Shown here piece after piece: positions 1 to 7,671 of a stretch of 53,675 nt of DNA (within the stretch, counting starts at the first letter, position 1; every line of letters starts with the position of its first letter). Under the pieces are notes generated by a model. That model saw only the letters and a program-made list of their open reading frames with translations. It was not told where the DNA came from and searched no databases. Source of the stretch: an uncultured Alphaproteobacteria bacterium. Lineage in GTDB: Bacteria; Pseudomonadota; Alphaproteobacteria; RF32; CAG-239. The position numbers and the translations under genes were made by a program. The stretch lies in assembly GCA_944393715.1 (NCBI GenBank), contig CALYBB010000050.1, positions 1 through 53,675 on the forward strand. The letters are read 5' to 3'.

Positions 1-52
1 GCCAGCGCCAGCGCCGCGAACGAAATACCTAGTCGGAATTGACCGAACCCGT

Positions 53-68
53 TCGGGTTCGAATCCCG
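53..68 (+). other. Orphan tRNA T-arm-like sequence
   Basis: The 16 bases TCGGGTTCGAATCCCG are a textbook tRNA T stem-loop, and their reverse complement occurs at 122-137 inside tRNA-Lys. What follows is AT-rich (TTATTTATAA), with no acceptor stem and no CCA, so this is not an intact tRNA. The eight bases CGAACCCG at 44-51 also pair with CGGGTTCG at 54-61, giving a second possible hairpin. It may be a tRNA 3' remnant (for example an old attachment site) or the end of an RNA gene lying outside the window. No integrase gene is visible nearby. Confidence 0.35.
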
Positions 69-80
69 TTATTTATAAAT

Positions 81-105
81 AAAAAAGCCTTGTAAAACAA
101 GGCTT
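81..105 (-). terminator. Rho-independent terminator of tRNA-Lys
   Basis: An 8-bp stem, AAGCCTTG/CAAGGCTT (85-92 with 98-105), encloses a 5-base loop. On the minus strand it ends in a run of six T. It lies just 3' of tRNA-Lys. Confidence 0.8.
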
Positions 106-109
106 AAAG

Positions 110-185
110 TGGTGAGCGCGTCGGGATTCGAACCCGAGACCCTTTGATTAAAAGTCAAATGCTCTACCAGCTGAGCTACGCACCC
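110..185 (-). tRNA. tRNA-Lys (anticodon TTT)
   Basis: Read on the minus strand, this 76-nt sequence folds as a complete cloverleaf. The acceptor stem GGGTGCG/CGCGCTC contains one G-U pair, the D-arm is GCTCAGCTGGTAGAGC, the anticodon loop is CTTTTAA (anticodon TTT) and the T-arm is TCGGGTTCGAATCCCGA. CCA is encoded. It has its own promoter and terminator. Confidence 0.97.
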
Positions 186-204
186 TCTAAACAAATCGGA
201 ACCA

Positions 205-233
205 TATATAGAAGATAAAAAATTTTTAGTCAA
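205..233 (-). promoter_or_regulatory. Sigma-70-type promoter of tRNA-Lys
   Basis: The minus strand reads TTGACT (228-233), a 17-base spacer and TATATA (205-210). The -10 box ends about 19 bases upstream of the tRNA-Lys 5' end. Box quality and spacing are close to consensus. Confidence 0.75.
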
Positions 234-337
234 CTAAAAAAACAAAAAAGTTAAAAAAATTGAAAATGTAAGATATTTGTTAATAATTACGTATTATCAT
301 ATCCCTAAAATTGTAAACGAAAATTTATGAGGCAGAA

Positions 338-661
338 ATGGAAAATAATCAAATTTCCGCAGAAGACAACGAAGGAACGTACGAAATTTTGCAGAATGCC
401 GCCGGCGAAATTCTGATTATGATCAAGCAACGCCGCGGCGGGCCGGAAAATCCACGCTTTGTTTATGATGGCGGCGAGGCGGCATTGCTGTATCGGAGTC
501 GTGAAAGTTCGGTTTTTTTAAGCGGCATCAATCAGGAGGCACGTCAACCTCTTAAAGCTGTTGACGAAGTGCTGGTCGCAGAGATTGACGGCGATGAAGT
601 AGCGCGTGAGTACACAGTTCCTGTTCGTTTGATCAGGGATTTAAAAACTGTTTTGAACTAG
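338..661 (+). CDS. Small hypothetical protein (107 aa)
   Basis: I do not recognise this family. The product is a soluble, acidic protein with no signal peptide, membrane segment or cysteine. A glycine-rich stretch (GGPENPRFVYDGGEA, roughly residues 34-48) is followed by alternating hydrophobic residues that suggest a small beta-rich fold. The ATG lies 7 bases after GAGG (TTATGAGGCAGAAATGG), a good ribosome binding site. The gene stands alone between tRNA-Lys (divergent) and the nuo operon, and ends at a strong terminator, so it is probably transcribed on its own. The coding start and terminator make it a credible gene; its function is unknown. Confidence 0.7.
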   Translation: MENNQISAEDNEGTYEILQNAAGEILIMIKQRRGGPENPRFVYDGGEAALLYRSRESSVFLSGINQEARQPLKAVDEVLVAEIDGDEVAREYTVPVRLIRDLKTVLN

Positions 662-686
662 CGTACTTATGCAGTCGTTTAAAATA

Positions 687-713
687 GGGGCTTTAAAAGC
701 CCTTGTTTTTTTT
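687..713 (+). terminator. Rho-independent terminator after the 107-aa gene
   Basis: The hairpin GGGCT/AGCCC, extended by TTT/AAA, is followed by TTGTTTTTTTT. It separates the small gene from the nuo operon. Confidence 0.75.
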
Positions 714-752
714 ATATATTGAGAAAAACTTAAAAGAACAAAGGCTTTTTTT

Positions 753-2411
753 ATGGTTTTACAACTGTTTGTTTGTCTTCTGACCATAGCGGCGGCATCT
801 TTATTAATTACACAAGGGCGTCGTCGGCGAATCTGGTCGGTTCTGATCTTTGCGGGTCTCAGCATAATGGCCTATTTGTTCATGAACACACTGAGCGGCG
901 TTCAGGGCGGCAGTTTTATCTATCAATGGCTGCCTTATGATACACTGAAAGCCGATATCAGCATTTCGTCTTCTTTGCGAATGCGGCAGATGTTTATGCC
1001 TCTGATATGTCTGCTTGCAGGATTGGTCTATCTAAATACGATATTTGCCTCAGAACGTCATTCATTGCACTTTAATATTTTAATGCTGTTAAATTTTGTC
1101 AGCCTTATTTTGTTGGCATCCAGCCACGATTTTTTGCAGTTGTTATTTGCTGGCAGCATGCTTTCGGTCATCAGCTTTTACATGCCTGATCTGATTTTGC
1201 CCAAAAAAAAGATTTTTATTTTCAATTTTTTGGCAGAGATGGCGGTGTTTATGGCATTGGCAATTGTATACAGCCGGACGAAATCTGTCAGTCTGGTATC
1301 TCTGTCGGAATATGCAGCTGATGGCAGGCACAAAGATCTGACGGCCTTTTTGCTGTTGTTTGCCATCGGCATCAAATGCGGGTTGTTTTTGCTTAACGGA
1401 CAATATTATAATCTGAAAGACATAGCCTTTAATCGCATTATCGGCATTATGGCTTTATCGGTTCCTCTTTCTGGTCTGTTTCTTGCCGACAAGCTTCGTC
1501 CGTTGTTGGAGGCTTCTGATTTGGCAGAGGCCGGTCTTCCGGTATGGTGCACTCTATCGGTTATCATCGGATTGATAAGTTCATTAATAAATAACAACCT
1601 GAAATCCAAAGTCATTTCTTTGTCACTGGCAATTTATGGTCTGGCATTGTTTTTGGTTTGGAAGGATGCCCGCCTTTTGCAGACTTTGGCCTTGGATGTT
1701 TTAATATTAAACACCTTCGTGCTGGCGGCTTTTCTTTTTGTATCACAAGCCGCCTCAGAAGAAAGCGATGTATCGCGTCTTGGTGGTTTTATTCGCTACA
1801 CCAAAGGCAATTTTGCCTTAACTTGTTTGATTATGATGCTTGTCGCCTCAGGTCTGTCCTCGTGGTCTGATAATTCATTAGTCTTTAAATTTGTGGTGGC
1901 TTATTTGACTGTTTTGGCAGCGAATTTTAGGATTATTTATTGGGGAAGAACCAGAGCGGACGAAAAAGTCCTGGCCTTTGCTCGCAGTGCCGGTGTGTTA
2001 TATAGTGTGCCTTTAGCGGGGATTTGTATATGGTTGCTGTGGCAACAACAGATCTGGAGAAATATGGCGGCTTATGAATTTTTTGGATGGTCGGCGGCGG
2101 TATTTTTGCTTTGCCCCGTTTTGTGGATAGTTAATCTGGGCAATCGGGAAATCTTAAAAGCCGATATTTTATCAACCGTATACGAAAGATTGGTCATTAG
2201 GCCTCTTAAATTTTGTGGCCGGATCCTCTGGTTGGTTTTTGACGTCGTCGTTATTGAACGCAGTGTCATCGCTACATTATCTGCCGCAGCCTCGATGGTG
2301 GTTTCCGCAATGCAAAAAGCCCAAGAGGCACGGATAAAAAACTATATTTTGAGTATCTTGGGTGGTTTGAGCATCATGCTGCTGTATTGGGGATTTTATG
2401 TTTATGAGTAG
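753..2411 (+). CDS. nuoL: Divergent NADH-quinone oxidoreductase subunit L (NuoL-like)
   Basis: This is a polytopic membrane protein of 552 residues, against roughly 610-660 for usual NuoL. The best family evidence is the C-terminus: YERLVIRPL, then an amphipathic stretch and a last membrane helix, matches the NuoL lateral helix and terminal segment. It is also followed directly by nuoM and nuoN homologues. The antiporter core is poorly conserved. By eye, one central lysine survives (GIKCG, near residue 212), but the HTWLPDA signature, the transmembrane Glu region and the SKDE motif are not recognisable. NuoL normally forms the distal proton channel of complex I; whether this one pumps protons is doubtful. 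It overlaps nuoM by 14 bases. A divergent Mrp- or hydrogenase-type antiporter subunit is the alternative reading. Confidence 0.72.
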   Translation: MVLQLFVCLLTIAAASLLITQGRRRRIWSVLIFAGLSIMAYLFMNTLSGVQGGSFIYQWLPYDTLKADISISSSLRMRQMFMPLICLLAGLVYLNTIFASERHSLHFNILMLLNFVSLILLASSHDFLQLLFAGSMLSVISFYMPDLILPKKKIFIFNFLAEMAVFMALAIVYSRTKSVSLVSLSEYAADGRHKDLTAFLLLFAIGIKCGLFLLNGQYYNLKDIAFNRIIGIMALSVPLSGLFLADKLRPLLEASDLAEAGLPVWCTLSVIIGLISSLINNNLKSKVISLSLAIYGLALFLVWKDARLLQTLALDVLILNTFVLAAFLFVSQAASEESDVSRLGGFIRYTKGNFALTCLIMMLVASGLSSWSDNSLVFKFVVAYLTVLAANFRIIYWGRTRADEKVLAFARSAGVLYSVPLAGICIWLLWQQQIWRNMAAYEFFGWSAAVFLLCPVLWIVNLGNREILKADILSTVYERLVIRPLKFCGRILWLVFDVVVIERSVIATLSAAASMVVSAMQKAQEARIKNYILSILGGLSIMLLYWGFYVYE

Positions 2412-3834
2412 TTCTTTTGCCATTTTGACATTGATCATCTGCGTCCCTTTTGTTGGGATGTTATTCGTGTTGACGGCCAAGGAAACGGCAGACCATACGT
2501 CGCACAATAGTTTTAATGTTGCTCTTTTTACCATTATTGCCAATTTGGTTATGATTTGGCGCGTATTTATGCTGATAGACGAAAAACAGCTGAGGTTGCA
2601 GTTGTTTGAAAAATTTGACTGGCTTTCGGTTCCGGATATCAATTTAGTATTTGCGGTGGACAATTTGTCGTTGTTGATGATATTGGCCGTTCATCTGGTT
2701 ATTTTAACGGGAGTGATTTTCAATCGCACGGAGACAAAGCGCCAAAAACCACAGATGGCAATGACGTTGCTGTTTTTAAGCATGACGACGGGTTTTTTTG
2801 TCGCGGCAGATATTTTTTCGTTTTTTATCTTTTTTGAAGCAATGTTGCTGCCGTTGTTTATGTTGACCGGAATGTTTGGCGATTTCAAAAGGCCGGAACG
2901 CCTGAATGGCTTTTTCCTGTACAACTTGCTGGGTGCTTTCATATTATTTTTTGCCGTTTTGCTTATTTACAAATTTTACGGCAGTCTGCCTCTAAATCGT
3001 TCAAACGAAATTCTGTGGACCCAAAATTATGGAGGAATTATCTGGAGTGCTTTGGCTGTCGGGCTGATCTCCAGAATTCCGATCTGGCCTTTTCACCACT
3101 GGATATCTTCGGTTACGGCAAAGATTCATGATCCTTTGGTGTTTATAGCGTCATCAATTCTGCCGCTGAGCGGAATTTACGGTTTGGTTCGTTTTTGGCC
3201 GGATAATATTCCGACTCAAGTCAGCGATTTCTTTTTTTTAATAAATATTGTTGGTACCGTGACAATGTTATTTATCAGCCTAATAGGTTTTATTCATAAA
3301 GATACGCAGTACAAGATTTTTTCTTTCGTAACGGTATATTATGTTATGTATCTTTTAGGAATTTTCAGCGGAGAAAATTTAATTCTTCAGGATATTGGCT
3401 ATGCCCTGTTTGGTTTTTTGATCGTTTTTGCATCATTGGAAGTGGTCTCGGCCTATATTTACCGCCAAGAACGCTTGCACGACAGCAGTTCTTCGGGTTT
3501 TCTTTGCCGAGCCAAAAGACTATCGCTGATATATTCTTTTTTGACTTTTGCTTCGGCCGGTTTTCCCATTTCGGCTATGTTTACCAATAATTTTTTGATT
3601 TTATCGCAGCTGTTGTCAAAGAATATTCAGTTAGGGACAATTTTAATGTTAGCCGGCATTATTGCTGCCGCAGCATTAATTCGCGAGATGTTTCGCCTAA
3701 AAACGGACAGCAAAGAGTGTATACTGGGCAAAGCAGAAGATTTGCCGGTAGCTCAATTCCTCTATATGCTGTTTATGGTATTTTTGTTGCTAATGTCATT
3801 TATCAGACCATTATGGTTTGTTATCAATGAGTAG
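2398..3834 (+). CDS. nuoM: Divergent NADH-quinone oxidoreductase subunit M (NuoM-like)
   Basis: The product has 478 residues and many membrane helices. Family marks are FFEAMLLPLFMLTG (the helix carrying the conserved channel Glu, still present) and the RIPIWPFHHWI block, equivalent to the usual KMPxxxxHxWLPDAH. In the latter the usual proton-path lysine appears to be Arg, and the second lysine (before YGLLRF) is replaced in the ILPLSGIYGLVRF region. The last channel Glu (FVGEF) appears as FTNNF. NuoM is the middle antiporter-like subunit of the complex I membrane arm. The start overlaps nuoL; an in-frame ATG at 2404 is an equally possible start. Pumping ability is uncertain because of these changes. 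Confidence 0.8.
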   Translation: MFMSSSFAILTLIICVPFVGMLFVLTAKETADHTSHNSFNVALFTIIANLVMIWRVFMLIDEKQLRLQLFEKFDWLSVPDINLVFAVDNLSLLMILAVHLVILTGVIFNRTETKRQKPQMAMTLLFLSMTTGFFVAADIFSFFIFFEAMLLPLFMLTGMFGDFKRPERLNGFFLYNLLGAFILFFAVLLIYKFYGSLPLNRSNEILWTQNYGGIIWSALAVGLISRIPIWPFHHWISSVTAKIHDPLVFIASSILPLSGIYGLVRFWPDNIPTQVSDFFFLINIVGTVTMLFISLIGFIHKDTQYKIFSFVTVYYVMYLLGIFSGENLILQDIGYALFGFLIVFASLEVVSAYIYRQERLHDSSSSGFLCRAKRLSLIYSFLTFASAGFPISAMFTNNFLILSQLLSKNIQLGTILMLAGIIAAAALIREMFRLKTDSKECILGKAEDLPVAQFLYMLFMVFLLLMSFIRPLWFVINE

Positions 3835-3848
3835 GGGGATAAGGGAAA

Positions 3849-5273
3849 GTGTTGCAAAATTGGTTTATTTTATTGCCGGAGTTTTGTTTGCTGAGTTTTT
3901 TTCCTATTGCTTGGCTGGTTGATATTTTTCGTCGGGAAAAAACAGCCAAGACTTTTTTTACATTGGCTCAGGCTTTTCTTTTGCTTACCATCGGCACAAC
4001 GATTTTATTTTATGATAAAAGCGCTTTTCCGTCATATTGGCGCAATACGGCGTTGACAACGTTGTTTAAAATTTTTGTTTATTTGTTGGCTTGGGCGTGG
4101 TTTTATCTATCCTCAAAATGGTTTCTGAACAAAAAACGTGCATCTTTCAAATTTTACGCGGCATGCTTTATATTGCTTTTGGGGTTTGATATGTTAGCTT
4201 CATCGGCTTCTCTTTTGGCTCTTGGTACGGCTGTGCCGCTCATTTGCAGCGGATATGTTTGTCTGATACTGCGACATTGGGATATTGATAAAGTCAAAAA
4301 ACCGGCGGCGGCTTTTGCGGTGAGTGCGCTGTCTTTTTGTGCATTGCTATGGATAGGTATAAGTTTCATCCGCTTTTATGCGGGCAGTTTTGAATATGAA
4401 GAGATCAGTCGTTTTTTTGCAAAAGATCCTACTGCTGACGCGCTGCCATTGGCCGGTGTTTTGATGGTTATATCGGCTTTAATGTTCATGATGGCGGTGG
4501 TTCCGTTTCACACATGGTTCATCTCTTTTATTTCAACGGCAGTTTTACCTGTCTGTGGTTTTATTACGTTGATTCCGCCATTGATATATTTCTGTGCGCT
4601 GATCAATTTGGTAAAAGGCGGATTTGAACCTTTGGGGGATTTTATTGTGCCGGTTCTAACTATTTTCTCCCTGCTAACGTTGATAACGGGAGCTTTATCA
4701 GCCAATCACGAAAATAATCTACGACGGTTGTTTGGTTTTTTGAGCCTCTACATTCAGGGTTTTACACTCATCGGCGTAATGGATTTTTCCCGCGGCAGTA
4801 TGATGGCTGCATTCGCCTATATTGTAATATCTGTCTTATCATTGGCAGGAATTTATACGGTTTTTTTAGGTCTCAAGTCTCGAGGCGAATATTTAAGCGA
4901 GCAAGCCGATATAACGGGCTTTTCCGAAATCCGGCCTTATATGTCGGCAGCGCTTTTGGTTTTTATGTTTTCACTGATTGGATTGGCTCCGACTTTAGGT
5001 TTTTTTGGTAATTTGTCGATTATTAACGTCTTAATTGAAAACGAAGCTTGGGGCAGGGCAGCGATATTATTGCCAAGTCTGTTGTTTGTTGCCGGCGCAT
5101 GTCTTCAGGTTGTCGGAACATTTTATTTTAAACCTCTATCTAATAAATTTGATCGCGTTGATAAAGCTGTTTACATCTGTCTGTTCATCAATATGGTGTT
5201 TATCCTGCTGGCGCTGATTAATCCGGCATGGTTGCTGCGTGACGCTTTTGTTATATTGGGAGATGTGTCATAA
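3849..5273 (+). CDS. nuoN: Divergent NADH-quinone oxidoreductase subunit N (NuoN-like)
   Basis: A 474-residue polytopic protein. VVPFHTWF is the NuoN xxPFHxWTPD block without its acidic tail. The C-terminal part (DITGF near residue 353, then SLIGLAPTLGFFGN) matches the usual DL.GL...SLAGIPPTAGFxGK, but the terminal channel lysine is Asn. The lysines expected before PFH and in the following helix also look lost (Met and Pro by eye). It starts at GTG, preceded by AAGGGA, 14 bases after nuoM. Its TAA stop forms an ATAA overlap with birA. The nuoN-birA-rnj order is typical of alphaproteobacteria, which supports descent from an ordinary nuo operon. Confidence 0.78.
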   Translation: MLQNWFILLPEFCLLSFFPIAWLVDIFRREKTAKTFFTLAQAFLLLTIGTTILFYDKSAFPSYWRNTALTTLFKIFVYLLAWAWFYLSSKWFLNKKRASFKFYAACFILLLGFDMLASSASLLALGTAVPLICSGYVCLILRHWDIDKVKKPAAAFAVSALSFCALLWIGISFIRFYAGSFEYEEISRFFAKDPTADALPLAGVLMVISALMFMMAVVPFHTWFISFISTAVLPVCGFITLIPPLIYFCALINLVKGGFEPLGDFIVPVLTIFSLLTLITGALSANHENNLRRLFGFLSLYIQGFTLIGVMDFSRGSMMAAFAYIVISVLSLAGIYTVFLGLKSRGEYLSEQADITGFSEIRPYMSAALLVFMFSLIGLAPTLGFFGNLSIINVLIENEAWGRAAILLPSLLFVAGACLQVVGTFYFKPLSNKFDRVDKAVYICLFINMVFILLALINPAWLLRDAFVILGDVS

Positions 5274-5992
5274 TACAGGAACAGCAAATAGCCTCATGGA
5301 TATGGCGCGATTATCGGGAGGTTGGTTCAACCAATGATTTGGCCAAGGCGCATAGTTTGTCTTTTGACGGGCATCCTCTCGTCTTTACGTCAATTTCCCA
5401 AACCGCCGGTCGCGGCCGTTTGGGACGCAGATGGATATCCCGTTCCGGCAATTTATTTATGAGTCAGTTATTAAATCCAAAATTACCGATGTCGGATCTG
5501 GTTTTTATTGTGGCTGTCAGTGTAGCAGAAGCCCTTTCTTCCGTAGCACAGGGGATAGACATTGCAATAAAGTGGCCTAATGACATTTTGGTCTCCGGCG
5601 CCAAGATCTGCGGTATCTTGATTGAAGGAGCTTCTTCTGAAACGGTTGTGATAGGCATCGGTATTAATTTGGTTTCTGCGCCGCCGGCTGATCAGATTAT
5701 GTATCCGGCGGTTGACTTGCTTTCGCTTGGTTTCAGGGTAGAGCGCGAAACATTACTAAAAGCCTATTTATCATATTTTGATGCCAATATCAAACAATGT
5801 CACGAACAAGGTTTTCAATCAATTCGCGACAAATGGCTGCGCTATGCTTTTAATCTCGGAAAAAACATCAAAATAAACAGTGGCGGAAAAATTCTCGAGG
5901 GCATATTTAAAGGTGTTGACGAAAAAGGTTTTTTGTTGTTAAAACAAGACGAAACAATTACGAGAATAACCGTCGGAGATGTGTTTGTATAA
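5270..5992 (+). CDS. birA: Biotin-protein ligase, apparent ATA start
   Basis: This enzyme transfers biotin, through biotinyl-AMP, to the lysine of carboxyl carrier proteins such as AccB. It lacks the N-terminal helix-turn-helix, so it is a ligase only (240 residues with this start). Visible motifs are EVGSTND (biotin-site STN), QTAGRGRLGRRW and KWPNDI, then a small C-terminal SH3-like domain. The conserved STN block lies upstream of the first ordinary start codon (TTG at 5339). The open frame from 5243 to 5338 contains no ATG, GTG, TTG or CTG. GGGAG at 5258-5262 sits 7 bases before ATA at 5270, which overlaps the nuoN stop as ATAA. I therefore place the start at ATA, with ATT at 5255 as the alternative. 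Confidence 0.85.
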   Translation: MIQEQQIASWIWRDYREVGSTNDLAKAHSLSFDGHPLVFTSISQTAGRGRLGRRWISRSGNLFMSQLLNPKLPMSDLVFIVAVSVAEALSSVAQGIDIAIKWPNDILVSGAKICGILIEGASSETVVIGIGINLVSAPPADQIMYPAVDLLSLGFRVERETLLKAYLSYFDANIKQCHEQGFQSIRDKWLRYAFNLGKNIKINSGGKILEGIFKGVDEKGFLLLKQDETITRITVGDVFV

Positions 5993-6003
5993 AAAGGTAT
6001 AAA

Positions 6004-7671
6004 ATGGAAGGTTTTGAGAAAGAAGGAATTTATTTCGTCGCGTTAGGCGGCGCTGAAGAAGTCGGCTTTAATATGTTTGCTTATATTGTTGATGGTCGGA
6101 TTATCGTAGTTGATGCCGGATATGGTTTCCTGCGCGATGATTTTCCGGGGATTGAAATGGGGCTGGTCGATGTATCTTTTTTAGAAAATTATCGCGACAA
6201 TATTGAGGCGATGTTTATTACCCACGGTCATGAAGATCATTATGGCGCCATAGGTCATATTTTGCCCAAATTGCAATGCCCTGTTTATGCCAATGATTTT
6301 ACGTTAGGACACATTCGGGAGCGTTTGCGTGAATACCATTGGGAAAATTTTGCAGATTTACATTCGGCAACGGCCGAACCCATCGTTAAATTAAATAATT
6401 TTGAGATTGAATTTGTTTCGTTGGTGCATTCGGTGCCGCAAAGCTCAGGCTTGTTTATCCGCACGCGCTACGGTAATATCCTTCACGCAACGGATTGGCG
6501 TTTTGATGACGGTAAAACGGCTATGTTGCCGACGGATTTTCCGTCATTGCGCAAAATTGCCGCAGAAGGCGTGGCTCTTTATGTCGGAGATTCAACAAAT
6601 ATGTCCGAAACATTGCCGGAACCGACCGAGTATGAAATTCGTGAAAGTCTGATAAAATTAATTCCGTCTCTGTCAAATACGGTTGTGGCAACGTGCTTTG
6701 CGTCCAATATCATGCGTCTCGAAAGCTTGATCATGGCGGCCGATGCTGCTTCACGCACCGCGGTTATTGTTGGTTATTCACTCAATCAAAATTTTAAAAT
6801 AGCCCGCGAATGTGGCTATCTACAATCTTGTCCACCGGTTTTTGATATCAAAGAAGCCAAAGATATTCCGTCGGATAAAGCTGTCTATATCTGTGCTGGC
6901 TCTCAGGGAAACTACCGTTCGACATTGAGCCGCATAGCAAACGGCGAGAGCAAAGATATTGTTTTAAGCAAAGGAGACAATATCATCTTTTCTTCAAAAA
7001 TCATTCCGGGAAACGAAGAAAAAATTGAGAGGATGCAGGAGAAACTACGGGATGCCGGCGTAACGGTCATCTCGGCAGAAGACTATTTGGTTCATGCTTC
7101 GGGGCACGCAACACCCGAGCAGATATCAGATATGTACCGCTTACTTAAACCGCAAACCGTTATTCCTGTTCACGGAGACAAACGCAATATCCGCCGGCAA
7201 AAAAAGCTGGCGTTGGAGAACGGCGTTGGTAATGTCTTGACGGTGCGCAACGGCGAGGTCGTGTTATTAAAAGACAGCCGTGCCGAAATTGTTTTCGAAA
7301 TTTTTACCCACAAGCTCGGTGTTGACCGCCGCCAGCTGACGCCGCTTGATTCGCCGCTGATTAGGAGTCGCCGCCGCATCGCCTATAATTGCTCAGTCTT
7401 TATCAGTGCTTTTTTTGCTCGAGACTGGCGTTTGGTCAATTTGCAAATAAGTTCAATCGATATTTTAGAAGAAGAAGCTTTCACGGAGCTGCGAGATAGA
7501 ATCATCATGGATGTTTCAAAAGATATTGATAAAGAAGTTATCAAACTCAATCATAACGAAAACCAAATAAAAGAATATCTGGCAGCCCGCATCCGTCGTC
7601 AAATATTTAAGGCTACGGATATTAAGCCGGTTGTCTTTATGCATTTCTATAAAGAGCCCGACGAAAGCTAA
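6004..7671 (+). CDS. rnj: Ribonuclease J
   Basis: A metallo-beta-lactamase/beta-CASP ribonuclease (555 residues, the normal length) that processes and degrades RNA by endo- and 5'-3' exonucleolytic cleavage in the cytoplasm. The N-terminal GGAEEVGFNM block is followed by the zinc motif HGHEDH (near residue 74). Further metal ligands follow at HSVP and HATDW. The beta-CASP region includes GSQGN, and later HASGHA and PVHGD close the active site. The start ATG follows AAAAGGT closely and lies 11 bases after birA, as usual for the alphaproteobacterial nuoN-birA-rnj run. Its stop overlaps the convergent histidine kinase gene by 4 bases. Confidence 0.95.
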   Translation: MEGFEKEGIYFVALGGAEEVGFNMFAYIVDGRIIVVDAGYGFLRDDFPGIEMGLVDVSFLENYRDNIEAMFITHGHEDHYGAIGHILPKLQCPVYANDFTLGHIRERLREYHWENFADLHSATAEPIVKLNNFEIEFVSLVHSVPQSSGLFIRTRYGNILHATDWRFDDGKTAMLPTDFPSLRKIAAEGVALYVGDSTNMSETLPEPTEYEIRESLIKLIPSLSNTVVATCFASNIMRLESLIMAADAASRTAVIVGYSLNQNFKIARECGYLQSCPPVFDIKEAKDIPSDKAVYICAGSQGNYRSTLSRIANGESKDIVLSKGDNIIFSSKIIPGNEEKIERMQEKLRDAGVTVISAEDYLVHASGHATPEQISDMYRLLKPQTVIPVHGDKRNIRRQKKLALENGVGNVLTVRNGEVVLLKDSRAEIVFEIFTHKLGVDRRQLTPLDSPLIRSRRRIAYNCSVFISAFFARDWRLVNLQISSIDILEEEAFTELRDRIIMDVSKDIDKEVIKLNHNENQIKEYLAARIRRQIFKATDIKPVVFMHFYKEPDES

